Shown: positions 9,007 through 15,819 of the stretch, piece after piece
Layout of the letters: every line of letters starts with the position of its first letter
How positions within the stretch are numbered: the stretch's first letter is position 1
Assembly (NCBI GenBank): GCA_016718825.1
Contig: JADKCL010000061.1
Coordinates: forward strand, 1-20,344
Reading direction: 5' to 3'
Source of the DNA: Bacteroidota bacterium
Lineage (GTDB): Bacteria; Bacteroidota; Bacteroidia; J057; JADKCL01
Length of the DNA stretch: 20,344 nt
Made by a program: the position numbers and the translations under genes
The notes under the pieces: model-generated
What the model was told of the DNA's origin: nothing
The model's database searches: none
What the model saw: only the letters and a program-made list of their open reading frames with translations

Positions 9007-10224
9007 TCAAAGCGCAGTTGACATTCTGTCAAACGCAAAGAGTTCAGCATCGCGATGCGTTTTGCCACGGATCGCATCACAAATGATTTCCGCGGCCACA
9101 GTGCTAAACGTGATCCCATTCCCGCCAAATCCCAAAGCGAAATATGCATTCGGATATTTCGGAAGTGTACCGATAAAAGGCAATCCATCCTTCGTTTCAG
9201 CAAACGTCCCGCACCAAGCAAAATCCAAATAGAAGGGAATCTCTGGAAACAATTTTTTAAACCTCTTCACCAATTGTGTTGATTTTCTAGGCAGCAACCG
9301 ATCACGCCTCCGAGGGCTGTAGAAAGGCTCATCCTTCCCCCCTACCAGAATACGGTTGTCGGGCGTTGTCCGAATATAGAGATAAGGCATGGCCGTTTCC
9401 CAAAGCAAGCAGGTATTTCGCCACAGTTGGCTGGGTTCAACGGGCTCGCTCACAATGGCATACGTGGAATGCAATTGGGCAATCGGCTTCTCGATCATGT
9501 CGAGGGCCTCATAACCCGTTGCATAGACGATCTTATTGCCCGTAATCGTGTAGCCTTCAGTCGTTGTGAGCTGGATTTGATTGTCTATGTTCCGAATGCG
9601 TGCAATGTCAGTATTGTCCACGACCATCAGGCCCATCGCTTCACTCACCTTCAGTAGGCCATGCGCGAGACGATAAGGATCCACTTGTGCAGCTTTTGCG
9701 GAGAGCAGGGCCCCGGAAGTCTTGATCCCATAAAGCGCCCGCACTTCTCGGGAAGAAAGCTGTTGCAATGCAATGCCCATCTGCTGACGCGCCGCAAATT
9801 CTTTTTCGATGATCTCCATGTCTCTGCGACGGGAAGCATAATATAAGCTTTCGCGCTGCTGGAAATCGGCCTGTATGCCTTCCTTTTTGCAGATTTTTTC
9901 GAGCGTGTCGATCGCATCAATGCAAGCCTGATAACTGCGTTGTGCATGATCCAAACCCACATACTCCGTCAATTTGTACAGCGGCGTATCGATCTCATAT
10001 TGCAAGAGCGCCGTACTTGCACAAGTGCTGCCCATGCCTACACAACGGCGGTCCACGACGACAGTATCAATTCCGGCCTTGCATAGCTGATACGCCACGA
10101 GGGCACCCGTGATGCCACCCCCCAAAACAATGACATCCTTTTTGATGTCCATTCTGGCACTTGGAAAGCTATTCGCAAACCCATTTCTCATCAACCAAAA
10201 GGGATTTCCCGAACTGAGATCCAT
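9007..10224 (-). CDS. FAD-dependent oxidoreductase of the DAO (D-amino acid oxidase-like) family
   Basis: The start at ATG 10224 gives 405 residues beginning MDLSSGNPFWLMRNGF; from memory this SGxPFWLxxNG lead-in is shared by a Bacteroidota subfamily, which is why I prefer it to the inner ATG at 10152 and to the open frame reaching 10419. The dinucleotide-binding motif VIVLGGGITGALVAYQL lies at about residues 31-47, followed by DRRCVGMGSTCASTALLQYE, a typical DAO-family substrate-domain entry. Near the C-terminus, AWCGTFAETKDGLPFIG and FALGFGGNGITFS contact FAD in this fold. Members oxidise amines or amino acids, releasing imine and hydrogen peroxide, or act as dehydrogenases; the substrate cannot be read from the sequence. 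No signal peptide is seen, so it is probably cytoplasmic. It is intact and stands alone, convergent to the lipoprotein gene and divergent from the beta-barrel gene. Confidence 0.85.
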   Translation of the reverse strand: MDLSSGNPFWLMRNGFANSFPSARMDIKKDVIVLGGGITGALVAYQLCKAGIDTVVVDRRCVGMGSTCASTALLQYEIDTPLYKLTEYVGLDHAQRSYQACIDAIDTLEKICKKEGIQADFQQRESLYYASRRRDMEIIEKEFAARQQMGIALQQLSSREVRALYGIKTSGALLSAKAAQVDPYRLAHGLLKVSEAMGLMVVDNTDIARIRNIDNQIQLTTTEGYTITGNKIVYATGYEALDMIEKPIAQLHSTYAIVSEPVEPSQLWRNTCLLWETAMPYLYIRTTPDNRILVGGKDEPFYSPRRRDRLLPRKSTQLVKRFKKLFPEIPFYLDFAWCGTFAETKDGLPFIGTLPKYPNAYFALGFGGNGITFSTVAAEIICDAIRGKTHRDAELFAFDRMSTAL

Positions 10225-10704
10225 AGTGCTTTTTATTGACCTACGGTGAAAATTGGGTTTAGTTGGGCTGAGAGCCGTTATAAAACGTTGCGAATAGCAA
10301 TGGTTTGATGCCACGGGTATCCTTCGGAATAGGCTTGGAGCGCGAGAGGAGGCGTGAGGGGGCTTGTTTGTTGCTCCTCTCTCACATTCCGGCTGTTCAA
10401 TTACGCTCCGGGCTCGCACTGAAAAATCCAGACGATGACCAGATTCTTTTCACGCGTCGGGACAAAATTCGAACCCATTGTGGGCTGATTTAGGCCAGGT
10501 GATGGCTTTTGTAAAGAATATGAAACGATGAGACAATTGATAGCGCCCTTAAACGACAATTCTCTGGAGGAATGAAGGCAGATATGGGAAAGATGTAACT
10601 CACAACCGGAATTACACAACATTCCCATCAGAGAAAGGTGTGAACATTGCATTGAGTTCAAAATTCGCCTTGGCTACCTGAGGCTACACTCAATTGGAAA
10701 CTTT
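10225..10704. other. 480-base intergenic region between divergent genes
   Basis: It separates the oxidoreductase (-) from the beta-barrel gene (+). The minus-strand frame of the oxidoreductase stays open to 10419 but that part has no family resemblance. The only structure I see is repeat copy A at about 10398-10515. No TAnnTTTG box is apparent directly before 10705. Confidence 0.45.
10398..10515 (+). repeat. Dispersed intergenic repeat, copy A
   Basis: It aligns with 11324-11440: both share a CTCCG..CTC..ACTGAAAAA block, a hairpin region, a CACGCG..GGGACAAA block, TTCGAAC and TGGGCTGATTT. In this copy the central hairpin is degraded (AAAAATCCAG ... AGATTCTTTT). The pattern of conserved blocks and scattered differences suggests an old duplicated element. 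Confidence 0.6.
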
Positions 10705-11289
10705 ATGAAACACTATCTCATTGCTATCGTTGCGCTTTTGCTCACGACTTTTACCGTTCAAGCGCAACATGCCCATTTTGGCCTCAAAGGTGGCTTGAAT
10801 GCTTACACGATTCTGGGGAATCAGAATGCTAATTTTGTTCCCAAATTCAGTTATCACTTCGGTGTATTGACCCATATTCACCTGGGAGAGAAATTTGCGC
10901 TTCAACCGGAAGTCGTCTATTCTGCACAAGGTGCCAGATTCGAAGGCAGCAGCCTAGACTTGCGACTGAAATACATCAATGTGCCCATCCTTTTTCAATA
11001 CATGTTTGCCGATGGCTTCAGGGTGCAAGCAGGCCCACAATTGGGTATCTTGGCGAGTGCAAAAACCGAATACAACAAAACCAAAACGAACGTTCGGGAT
11101 GAACTTCATGGCGCCGAACTCGGCGTGACCGTGGGTATGAGTTATGTCAAACCCTCCCTAGGACTTGGTTTTGACATCCGATATAACCAAGGCCTTACCA
11201 ATATCCTAGCATGGGGCCCCTACAATTCCTTCAACAGCGGAATTCAGTTGGGCATATTCTATGTTTTTACCCACCAATCCTCAAAATGA
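10705..11289 (+). CDS. Outer-membrane beta-barrel protein (PorT-like family)
   Basis: The 194-residue product starts at ATG 10705 with a signal peptide (MKHYLIAIVALLLTTFTVQA, cleavage before Q). The mature part is a series of alternating amphipathic strands with turns, for example FGLKGGLNAYTI, KFALQPEVVYSAQGARF, KYINVPILFQYMF and FRVQAGPQLGILAS, ending GIQLGIFYVF; this is the small 8-strand-like barrel typical of Bacteroidota 'porin family/outer membrane beta-barrel' proteins. The final aromatic strand is followed by a short polar tail (THQSSK), so the barrel closes a few residues before the end. Function is not deducible; relatives are often general surface proteins. The gene is flanked on both sides by copies of the same dispersed repeat and followed by a strong bidirectional hairpin. 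Confidence 0.85.
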   Translation: MKHYLIAIVALLLTTFTVQAQHAHFGLKGGLNAYTILGNQNANFVPKFSYHFGVLTHIHLGEKFALQPEVVYSAQGARFEGSSLDLRLKYINVPILFQYMFADGFRVQAGPQLGILASAKTEYNKTKTNVRDELHGAELGVTVGMSYVKPSLGLGFDIRYNQGLTNILAWGPYNSFNSGIQLGIFYVFTHQSSK

Positions 11290-11323
11290 TAGGAGTTGAT
11301 CAGCGTTCGGGATTGGTTCGTTG

Positions 11324-11440
11324 GTCAGCTTCAACACTCCGCCCTCATACTGAAAAAGCCGGCAGAGCCGGCTTTTTGTACACGCGGTGGGACAAAGTTC
11401 GAACTCACTATGGGCTGATTTCGGACTTGTGATCGGTTTT
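11324..11440 (+). repeat. Dispersed intergenic repeat, copy B
   Basis: This is the better-kept copy of the element at 10398-10515, in the same orientation. It contains the perfect hairpin at 11353-11377, then CACGCGGTGGGACAAAG, the 10-base palindrome AGTTCGAACT (11397-11406) and TATGGGCTGATTTCGG. The palindrome looks like a tRNA T-loop core but no tRNA can be folded around it. Confidence 0.6.
11353..11377. terminator. Bidirectional intrinsic terminator between convergent genes
   Basis: AAAAAGCCGGC (11353-11363), loop AGA and GCCGGCTTTTT (11367-11377) form a perfect 11-bp stem with an A-run before and a T-run after, so it can stop transcripts from both sides. It lies 64 bases after the beta-barrel stop codon and 114 bases after the stop of the minus-strand four-helix-bundle gene. 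Confidence 0.8.
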
Positions 11441-11490
11441 CTGGATAACCTGTTACGAGATGGCAACCGAACCACGTGAACAGTTTCCCG

Positions 11491-11847
11491 TCACGAGGCA
11501 ACCTCAAGCTTCTTGATCAAGGCAAACAAAATCCGCGACAATTCATCAGACTCGAGATAAAATTTCTCGAAGTCAGGTTGCCCAATTCGGCTAGCATCCT
11601 TCAAAATATCAAAAATGGCAGCAACCTCGAAAACTGAGCTTCGAGCAATTACAAAAAAGTTTCGCCGATCCTTTTGTGAGAAGCGACCAGAACCTTCGGC
11701 GATGTTCAAGGCAATGCTCAACGAGGATCGCCGCAGTTGATCACGTGTTACCGAATCAACCGTCTGATTGGAAACAAGCCAACGTGTGATCTCAAGATGA
11801 AAAACCTTGGATCTTTGATAAATAACGAGTTTCTCGAAGTCGAACAT
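11491..11847 (-). CDS. Four-helix-bundle protein (23S rRNA intervening-sequence protein family)
   Basis: The 118-residue protein (MFDFEKLVIYQRSKVFHLEI at the start) is almost entirely helical and carries the family signature RRSSLSIALNIAEGSGR, followed by FFVIARSSVFEVAAIFDIL. Proteins of this kind were first found encoded in intervening sequences of bacterial 23S rRNA; stand-alone chromosomal copies like this one are frequent in Bacteroidota. The fold is known to form oligomeric bundles; a biochemical role is not established. It is intact and complete in length for the family (about 115-130 residues). It lies downstream of tRNA-Leu on the same strand, separated by a large inverted repeat, and there is no rRNA nearby. 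Confidence 0.9.
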   Translation of the reverse strand: MFDFEKLVIYQRSKVFHLEITRWLVSNQTVDSVTRDQLRRSSLSIALNIAEGSGRFSQKDRRNFFVIARSSVFEVAAIFDILKDASRIGQPDFEKFYLESDELSRILFALIKKLEVAS

Positions 11848-11914
11848 TTGCCTTGGAGGTTAAAAAGTGGCGTGTCAGTAAAACAAAAAGAGTGAGTTTG
11901 AGAGTGAGAGCGAG

Positions 11915-11998
11915 GACAGAGTGAGTGAGAAGTTTCGTTCGTCGTCGAACTCGCTTCGCTCCTTCTCCTCCTCTCTCACACTCCTCACTCACTCTGTC
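11915..11998. repeat. Purine/pyrimidine-rich inverted repeat directly behind tRNA-Leu
   Basis: GACAGAGTGAGTGAG (11915-11929) is perfectly complementary to CTCACTCACTCTGTC (11984-11998), a 15-bp stem around a 54-base loop. The left side from 11890 is almost pure purine with repeated GAGTGAG, the right side from 11956 almost pure pyrimidine. In the minus-strand transcript the hairpin begins three bases after the tRNA discriminator base, so it could act in termination or 3' processing (inference). Confidence 0.7.
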
Positions 11999-12001
11999 AT
12001 G

Positions 12002-12085
12002 TACCCACGGAGGGACTCGAACCCCCATGTCAGTGAAGACACTACGACCTGAACGTAGCGCGTCTACCAGTTCCGCCACGTGGGC
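12002..12085 (-). tRNA. tRNA-Leu (anticodon CAG)
   Basis: On the minus strand the 84-base sequence folds as a class II tRNA. The acceptor stem pairs GCCCACG with CGTGGGT (G1-U72 wobble), the D-arm has AACTGGTAGA, and the anticodon stem CTACG/CGTAG encloses loop TTCAGGT with anticodon CAG, reading CUG codons. A long variable arm (TGTC/GACA) and T-loop TTCGAGT follow. The discriminator base is A, as expected for leucine. CCA is not encoded (CAT follows), so it must be added enzymatically. The gene lies 61 bases after the second LRR gene on the same strand but has its own promoter-like sequence. Confidence 0.96.
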
Positions 12086-12098
12086 ATTTTGTGGAGGG

Positions 12099-12129
12099 CA
12101 AAAGTAACTTGCAGTTTAGAATTGTGCAA
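12099..12129 (-). promoter_or_regulatory. Putative promoter of tRNA-Leu
   Basis: On the minus strand TTGC (12129-12126), a 19-base spacer and TACTTTTG (12106-12099) match the Bacteroidota -33/-7 pattern, with the tRNA 5' end 13 bases past the -7 box. The arrangement is the same as in the RhuM promoter (TTGC, 19 bases, TAnnTTTG), which strengthens both calls. Confidence 0.6.
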
Positions 12130-12146
12130 GCTCCCTAGACCGATTC

Positions 12147-13004
12147 TCAAAAATAAATTTTGCAATAGGGCAACTTCGCTTGGATCGCCGCATGCTGCTT
12201 TGGGGTGATTTTGTTTTTCTTCAAGTCCAATTCCTTGAGGTTCTTCATTCTTGTGATTTCACCGGGGAGGGCTTTCAGGCGGTTGCCGCGCAGGTTCAAG
12301 ACCTTCAAATTTTCGCAGTAGGCGATCGAATCCGGCAATTGCCCGATCATGTTGAAGCTCAGGTCCAGGTACTCCAGGTTTTTCAATTCGCCAATGCAGG
12401 CCGGAACTTCGGTGATGAAGTTGTAGGAAACGTCGAGGCGTTTCAGGTTTTGCATTTGGTTGAGGCTCGAAGGCAGACGCTCCATTTGGTTGACGCTCAT
12501 ATGGATTTCCTCCAGGCTTGCCAATGTACCCGCTTCGTAGGGAATGGCCTTGATGAGGTTATTGTTGAGCTTGAGAATGCGCAAGTTGGGCAGGTTGCCG
12601 ATTTCCTTGGGCAAGCCGCCGATGCGGTTCCAGCTCAGGTCGATCTCCTGCAACGACTGACAATCGTCGACATTCTTGGGGAAATTGCCCAGCAAGTTTT
12701 TGAATCCGGTGATGTATTGGAGGTTGGGCATCTGAAAAACCGCATCCGGCAATACCGTGAGTTTGTTTTCGCTGAAGCTGAATTCGAGGCAATTTTTAAA
12801 AATGGCGAGGTCTGTGGGAATCTCGAACAATTCGTGCATCGAGAGGTCGAGCCGTCGCACCATATTCGCCTCCTGACGGGCAAGGTTGATGCGGGTATAA
12901 CGCGGATAGGCCTGCAACTGATTGCGGGTTGTAAGGTCTATTTGGGCTGACATCGCCAAAGGAAACGCAACAAGAAGCAAGAGGAACGTGATTTTTGAAT
13001 TCAT
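12147..13004 (-). CDS. Secreted leucine-rich-repeat protein
   Basis: The start at ATG 13004 gives 285 residues with a signal peptide (MNSKITFLLLLVAFPLAMSA, cleavage before Q); the frame is open to 13268 but the upstream part lacks sense. After a short lead (DLTTRNQLQAYPRYTRINLA), about nine to ten LRR units of 22-23 residues follow, such as KEIGNLPNLRILKLNNNLIK and ELKNLEYLDLSFNMIGQLP, ending in a small cap (AIQAKLPYCKIYF). The repeats are of the LPxxIxxLxxLxxLxLxxN class and should form a solenoid for protein-protein contact. There is no T9SS tail or lipobox. It has the same architecture as the LRR protein at 4241-5050 but the two are clearly diverged. The role is unknown. Confidence 0.88.
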   Translation of the reverse strand: MNSKITFLLLLVAFPLAMSAQIDLTTRNQLQAYPRYTRINLARQEANMVRRLDLSMHELFEIPTDLAIFKNCLEFSFSENKLTVLPDAVFQMPNLQYITGFKNLLGNFPKNVDDCQSLQEIDLSWNRIGGLPKEIGNLPNLRILKLNNNLIKAIPYEAGTLASLEEIHMSVNQMERLPSSLNQMQNLKRLDVSYNFITEVPACIGELKNLEYLDLSFNMIGQLPDSIAYCENLKVLNLRGNRLKALPGEITRMKNLKELDLKKNKITPKQHAAIQAKLPYCKIYF

Positions 13005-13351
13005 GTATGCTAAAATCTGACCATTCGGCTGCCGAATCGGAACTTTTGAAACGCTGCAATCAAGCAATTTCTTCGACCAAACACCAAAAAAAATATACGG
13101 TTTTAGCCGGGGTTGGTTGTGGAAAAGGTCAAGGCGGGGGATTGTCTGTATATTTTTCTGGATCAAAGGGGAGGTAGCGTCGTTGGCACTTGCACTGTGT
13201 TTTGGGCGCAGAATGTGCATTTTAGCGTCTTGGCGCTCACACCGCATTTTGGGTGGCGCCGCACGCAACTCGAACGTTATCTTGAACTCAAACTCAAACG
13301 GGGATCACCGTTGCGCGCGCTTAAACCGTTTTCGCTTTCGTGAAAACTAAA
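13005..13351. other. Intergenic region upstream of the second LRR gene
   Basis: This stretch of about 347 bases has short open frames on both strands but nothing resembling a protein family. On the minus strand an AT-rich segment (13085-13097, TATA followed by eight T) resembles a -7 box with a lengthened T-run and could drive the LRR gene; I do not list it separately. Confidence 0.4.
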
Positions 13352-13373
13352 GCAGCCTCCAAAGGGAGGCTGC
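13352..13373 (-). terminator. Intrinsic terminator of the Omp28-like gene pair
   Basis: GCAGCCTCC (13352-13360), a 4-base loop and GGAGGCTGC (13365-13373) form a perfect 9-bp stem. Read on the minus strand it is followed by TTTAGTTTTC, a U-rich tail. It lies 29 bases beyond the stop of the 13402-14505 gene. Confidence 0.8.
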
Positions 13374-13401
13374 CAAGAGTTGCGAATTTTTAAAGTTTTG
13401 C

Positions 13402-14505
13402 TCAATGCGCGACCAAAATGCGCTTGGACATTGACTTTCCAGCCTCTGTCACCACGCGCACCAAGTACATTCCGTTGTCCACGGAAGCGCCGGCGCCATT
13501 TTTGCCATCCCAATAAAGGGTATGGATGCCTTTTTCCGAATGACTGTCTTCCAGTGTGACAATCTGCTGACCCAGCATATTCAGAATTTCGACACGTGCA
13601 ATTCCAGCCTCTTCGGTGGAATACACGATCTTCGAGCGATCGGTCAAGGGATTGCCGATAATCTCAAGGCTAGCCGCATTCGAAGACATGGAAGGCGCAC
13701 CAACGATCAAAGTTGAAAGGAAAAACTCCTCCCCGTTCAAGATTTCGCGGTCACCCATACCTGCGCCATCATAACGACCGACATAAGCGATCAATTCAAT
13801 TTTGGACGCATCAAAGTTTCCTGGAATCGTGTAGGTAAAGGTATGGTTCACGCTTGAACCGAAATTGACGGTATTGGGAATCAAACCTGCCAACCCCCAA
13901 GCGCCTTCGACGTAGTCACGGGCGACATGGCGATGCACAAAACCCACAATCGGGTTACCTGCACCTTGATAAGGGTGTCCGGGTGTGCCATTGTCTGCAT
14001 TCACTTGGTTGTAACCTGCGCCAGTGCCGGTTACCTCGTCTTCGACGATGATCAGGTTGATGCGCATGTCGCCGCTGAGTGGCGCCGTAAACAAGGCGCT
14101 GACATCGGCGGTGATCTGACGTGTTTGGGCATTGTAATCGACGCTGTCAAAAGCAACGGTCACGGAGCCTGCACCCTGCAATTGACTGCTCATGGTGCTG
14201 TTCCAGCTGCCTCTGCTGATCAATGCGCCGCCACGGTTGAACAATGCTTGCGGATAAGCAGGCGTGTAAAACGCAGCCAAATCCACGCCGTCGGTCATTT
14301 CCATTGCATCGCCGTCGTGTACGGCAACCATCAGCGCTTCAGGATAATCATTGTCCATCACCTCGGCACGGTAAGCGCCATCGGCGCAGTATTGGCACCA
14401 AGCACCGGTAAATTCTTCAAAGACAACCTTCTTGATCGAAAATTGTGCAAATGTTGGGCCGGCCAATGCAACGGCCAACAAGGAAAGGAGTAGTTTCTTT
14501 TTCAT
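13402..14505 (-). CDS. Omp28-like secreted thioredoxin-fold protein with T9SS tail
   Basis: The start at ATG 14505 gives 367 residues with a signal peptide (MKKKLLLSLLAVALAGPTFA, cleavage before Q); the frame is open to 14559 but the extra residues would precede the signal. FEEFTGAWCQYCADGAY at about residues 29-45 holds a WCxxC active-site motif (C37, C40), the mark of the thioredoxin fold in Omp28-related proteins. Later conserved stretches are VHDGDAM, GNPIVGFVHRHVARDYVEG and ILNGEEF. The C-terminus (IIGNPLTDRSKIVYSTEEA to SKRILVAH) is a T9SS type A sorting domain, so it is predicted to reach the cell surface. Omp28 was first described as a Porphyromonas gingivalis outer-membrane protein; disulfide chemistry is inferred from the motif only. 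It lies 43 bases after its paralogue and is probably cotranscribed with it, ending at the 13352-13373 hairpin. Confidence 0.88.
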   Translation of the reverse strand: MKKKLLLSLLAVALAGPTFAQFSIKKVVFEEFTGAWCQYCADGAYRAEVMDNDYPEALMVAVHDGDAMEMTDGVDLAAFYTPAYPQALFNRGGALISRGSWNSTMSSQLQGAGSVTVAFDSVDYNAQTRQITADVSALFTAPLSGDMRINLIIVEDEVTGTGAGYNQVNADNGTPGHPYQGAGNPIVGFVHRHVARDYVEGAWGLAGLIPNTVNFGSSVNHTFTYTIPGNFDASKIELIAYVGRYDGAGMGDREILNGEEFFLSTLIVGAPSMSSNAASLEIIGNPLTDRSKIVYSTEEAGIARVEILNMLGQQIVTLEDSHSEKGIHTLYWDGKNGAGASVDNGMYLVRVVTEAGKSMSKRILVAH

Positions 14506-14548
14506 ATTCTCGTTAGAACTTTCGTCCGAATAATTTGAGTCGTACCTA

Positions 14549-15649
14549 TTAATGTGCAACCATCACACGCTTTGAAATGGAAGCACCGGATTCGGTGCGC
14601 AAGCGCAGCAGGTACAAGCCATTTGCCAAAGGAGTTCCGGAGGCATCTGCACCATCCCAATAGACGCTGTGCATGCCGGAGTTGGTAACATCATCGGCCA
14701 AGACGCTGATTTTCTGACCGGAAAGGCTGTAAACTTCAAGTTGAATGCGGCCGGATTCGTTCAGTGAAAAACCGATCGTGCTGCGCCCACTTACCGGATT
14801 GGGTGCAATTTCGAGGCTCAATCCATCTTCCAAATTGGAGGGATTCAACGCGGTAGCAATCGAAAACGGTACTTCCTCTGCATTCAGAAAACGGCGTTGA
14901 TTCATTGCGGAACCTTCAAACATACCTACCAAACCGATGATATGCATGTTGTTGATGTCCCATTGCGAAGAAAGCGTAATGGCATAGGTTTTTGTAAACT
15001 CTTGTCCTGCAGTGACACTCGACGGAATCACCCCACCGGTTCCCCAAGCATTACCGCCGGCTGCACGGAAGACGTGATTGTGAACATAGCCTTGGATCGG
15101 ATTGCCCAAACCATAAAAAGGACTGCCTACCGTGGTATTAAAATAGTTGACCTGATCAAAGCTTGCGCCTGTGCCGGTGACATCATCCTCTGTCAAATAG
15201 ACATTAAACCGCATACTGCCTGTGAAATCGGTCAGGAAGGTCGCCTTCACTTTGGCAGTCAATACCCGTGTTTGGAAATTGTAACCTGCGCTGTCGATCG
15301 AGACGGCAACCACCGGGGTAGCTTGAAGGGCCGAATTGACAGCCGAAGCCCATGATCCTCTGCTGATTGGCGCACTGTTGCGGTTAATCGTGGCCTGTGG
15401 GAATGCTGGATTGTAGAAGTTGATGATCAGACTTCCAGGAGCATTTTGCATCCCGTCGCCGTTGTGCACCGACACGCCGATAGCGTTGGATTGGGTCGTG
15501 AGAATATCATCCAAAATGCGTGCACCATCAGGGCAATAGCCGCACCAAGCGCCCGTAAATTCCTCAATCACCACCTTTTGGACTGTCTGCGCCGTGGCAA
15601 ACTGCATGCACGCGAGCAAAGTGAAGGCTAGAAGTAGATTTTTTTTCAT
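14549..15649 (-). CDS. Omp28-like secreted thioredoxin-fold protein with T9SS tail, upstream paralogue
   Basis: ATG 15649 gives 366 residues with a signal peptide (MKKNLLLAFTLLACMQFATA, cleavage before Q). It is built like the next gene: IEEFTGAWCGYCPDGAR with WCxxC (C36, C39), VHNGDGM, VTGTGASFDQVNYF, GNPIQGYVHNHVFR and FLNAEE, and a T9SS type A tail ending SGASISKRVMVAH. The motif here, CGYC, is closer to the usual CxxC of oxidoreductases than CQYC in the paralogue. The signal contains 'LLAC' but the residues beyond it (MQFATAQ) fit signal peptidase I, so a lipoprotein is less likely. The two genes are a tandem duplication that has diverged throughout while keeping the same blocks. It is the first gene of the pair. 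Confidence 0.88.
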   Translation of the reverse strand: MKKNLLLAFTLLACMQFATAQTVQKVVIEEFTGAWCGYCPDGARILDDILTTQSNAIGVSVHNGDGMQNAPGSLIINFYNPAFPQATINRNSAPISRGSWASAVNSALQATPVVAVSIDSAGYNFQTRVLTAKVKATFLTDFTGSMRFNVYLTEDDVTGTGASFDQVNYFNTTVGSPFYGLGNPIQGYVHNHVFRAAGGNAWGTGGVIPSSVTAGQEFTKTYAITLSSQWDINNMHIIGLVGMFEGSAMNQRRFLNAEEVPFSIATALNPSNLEDGLSLEIAPNPVSGRSTIGFSLNESGRIQLEVYSLSGQKISVLADDVTNSGMHSVYWDGADASGTPLANGLYLLRLRTESGASISKRVMVAH

Positions 15650-15697
15650 TTTACCTTGTTAATTTCCAATTGATTAAGCGGCATCGCGCTCAAAATG

Positions 15698-15727
15698 TGA
15701 AGATAACAAATCACAACCAATTTCCAA
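15698..15727 (-). promoter_or_regulatory. Possible promoter of the Omp28-like pair
   Basis: On the minus strand TTGG (15727-15724), an 18-base spacer and TATCTTCA (15705-15698) partly match the -33/-7 pattern (six of eight... two mismatches in the TTTG half reduce it). The start codon would follow after a leader of about 40 bases. Weak call. Confidence 0.3.
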
Positions 15728-15819
15728 TGCGGAATTCGATGTTGAAACCTGAAAAATCTACTGTTGTCGCCCCGAAGGCAATCCGGAGCATTTGCCGTGA
15801 CTTGCATTTCAGGCTGGAT

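Noticed and set aside
11792..12079. Minus-strand open frame of 95 codons
   Set aside because: It reads through tRNA-Leu and the inverted repeat, so it is not a protein gene.
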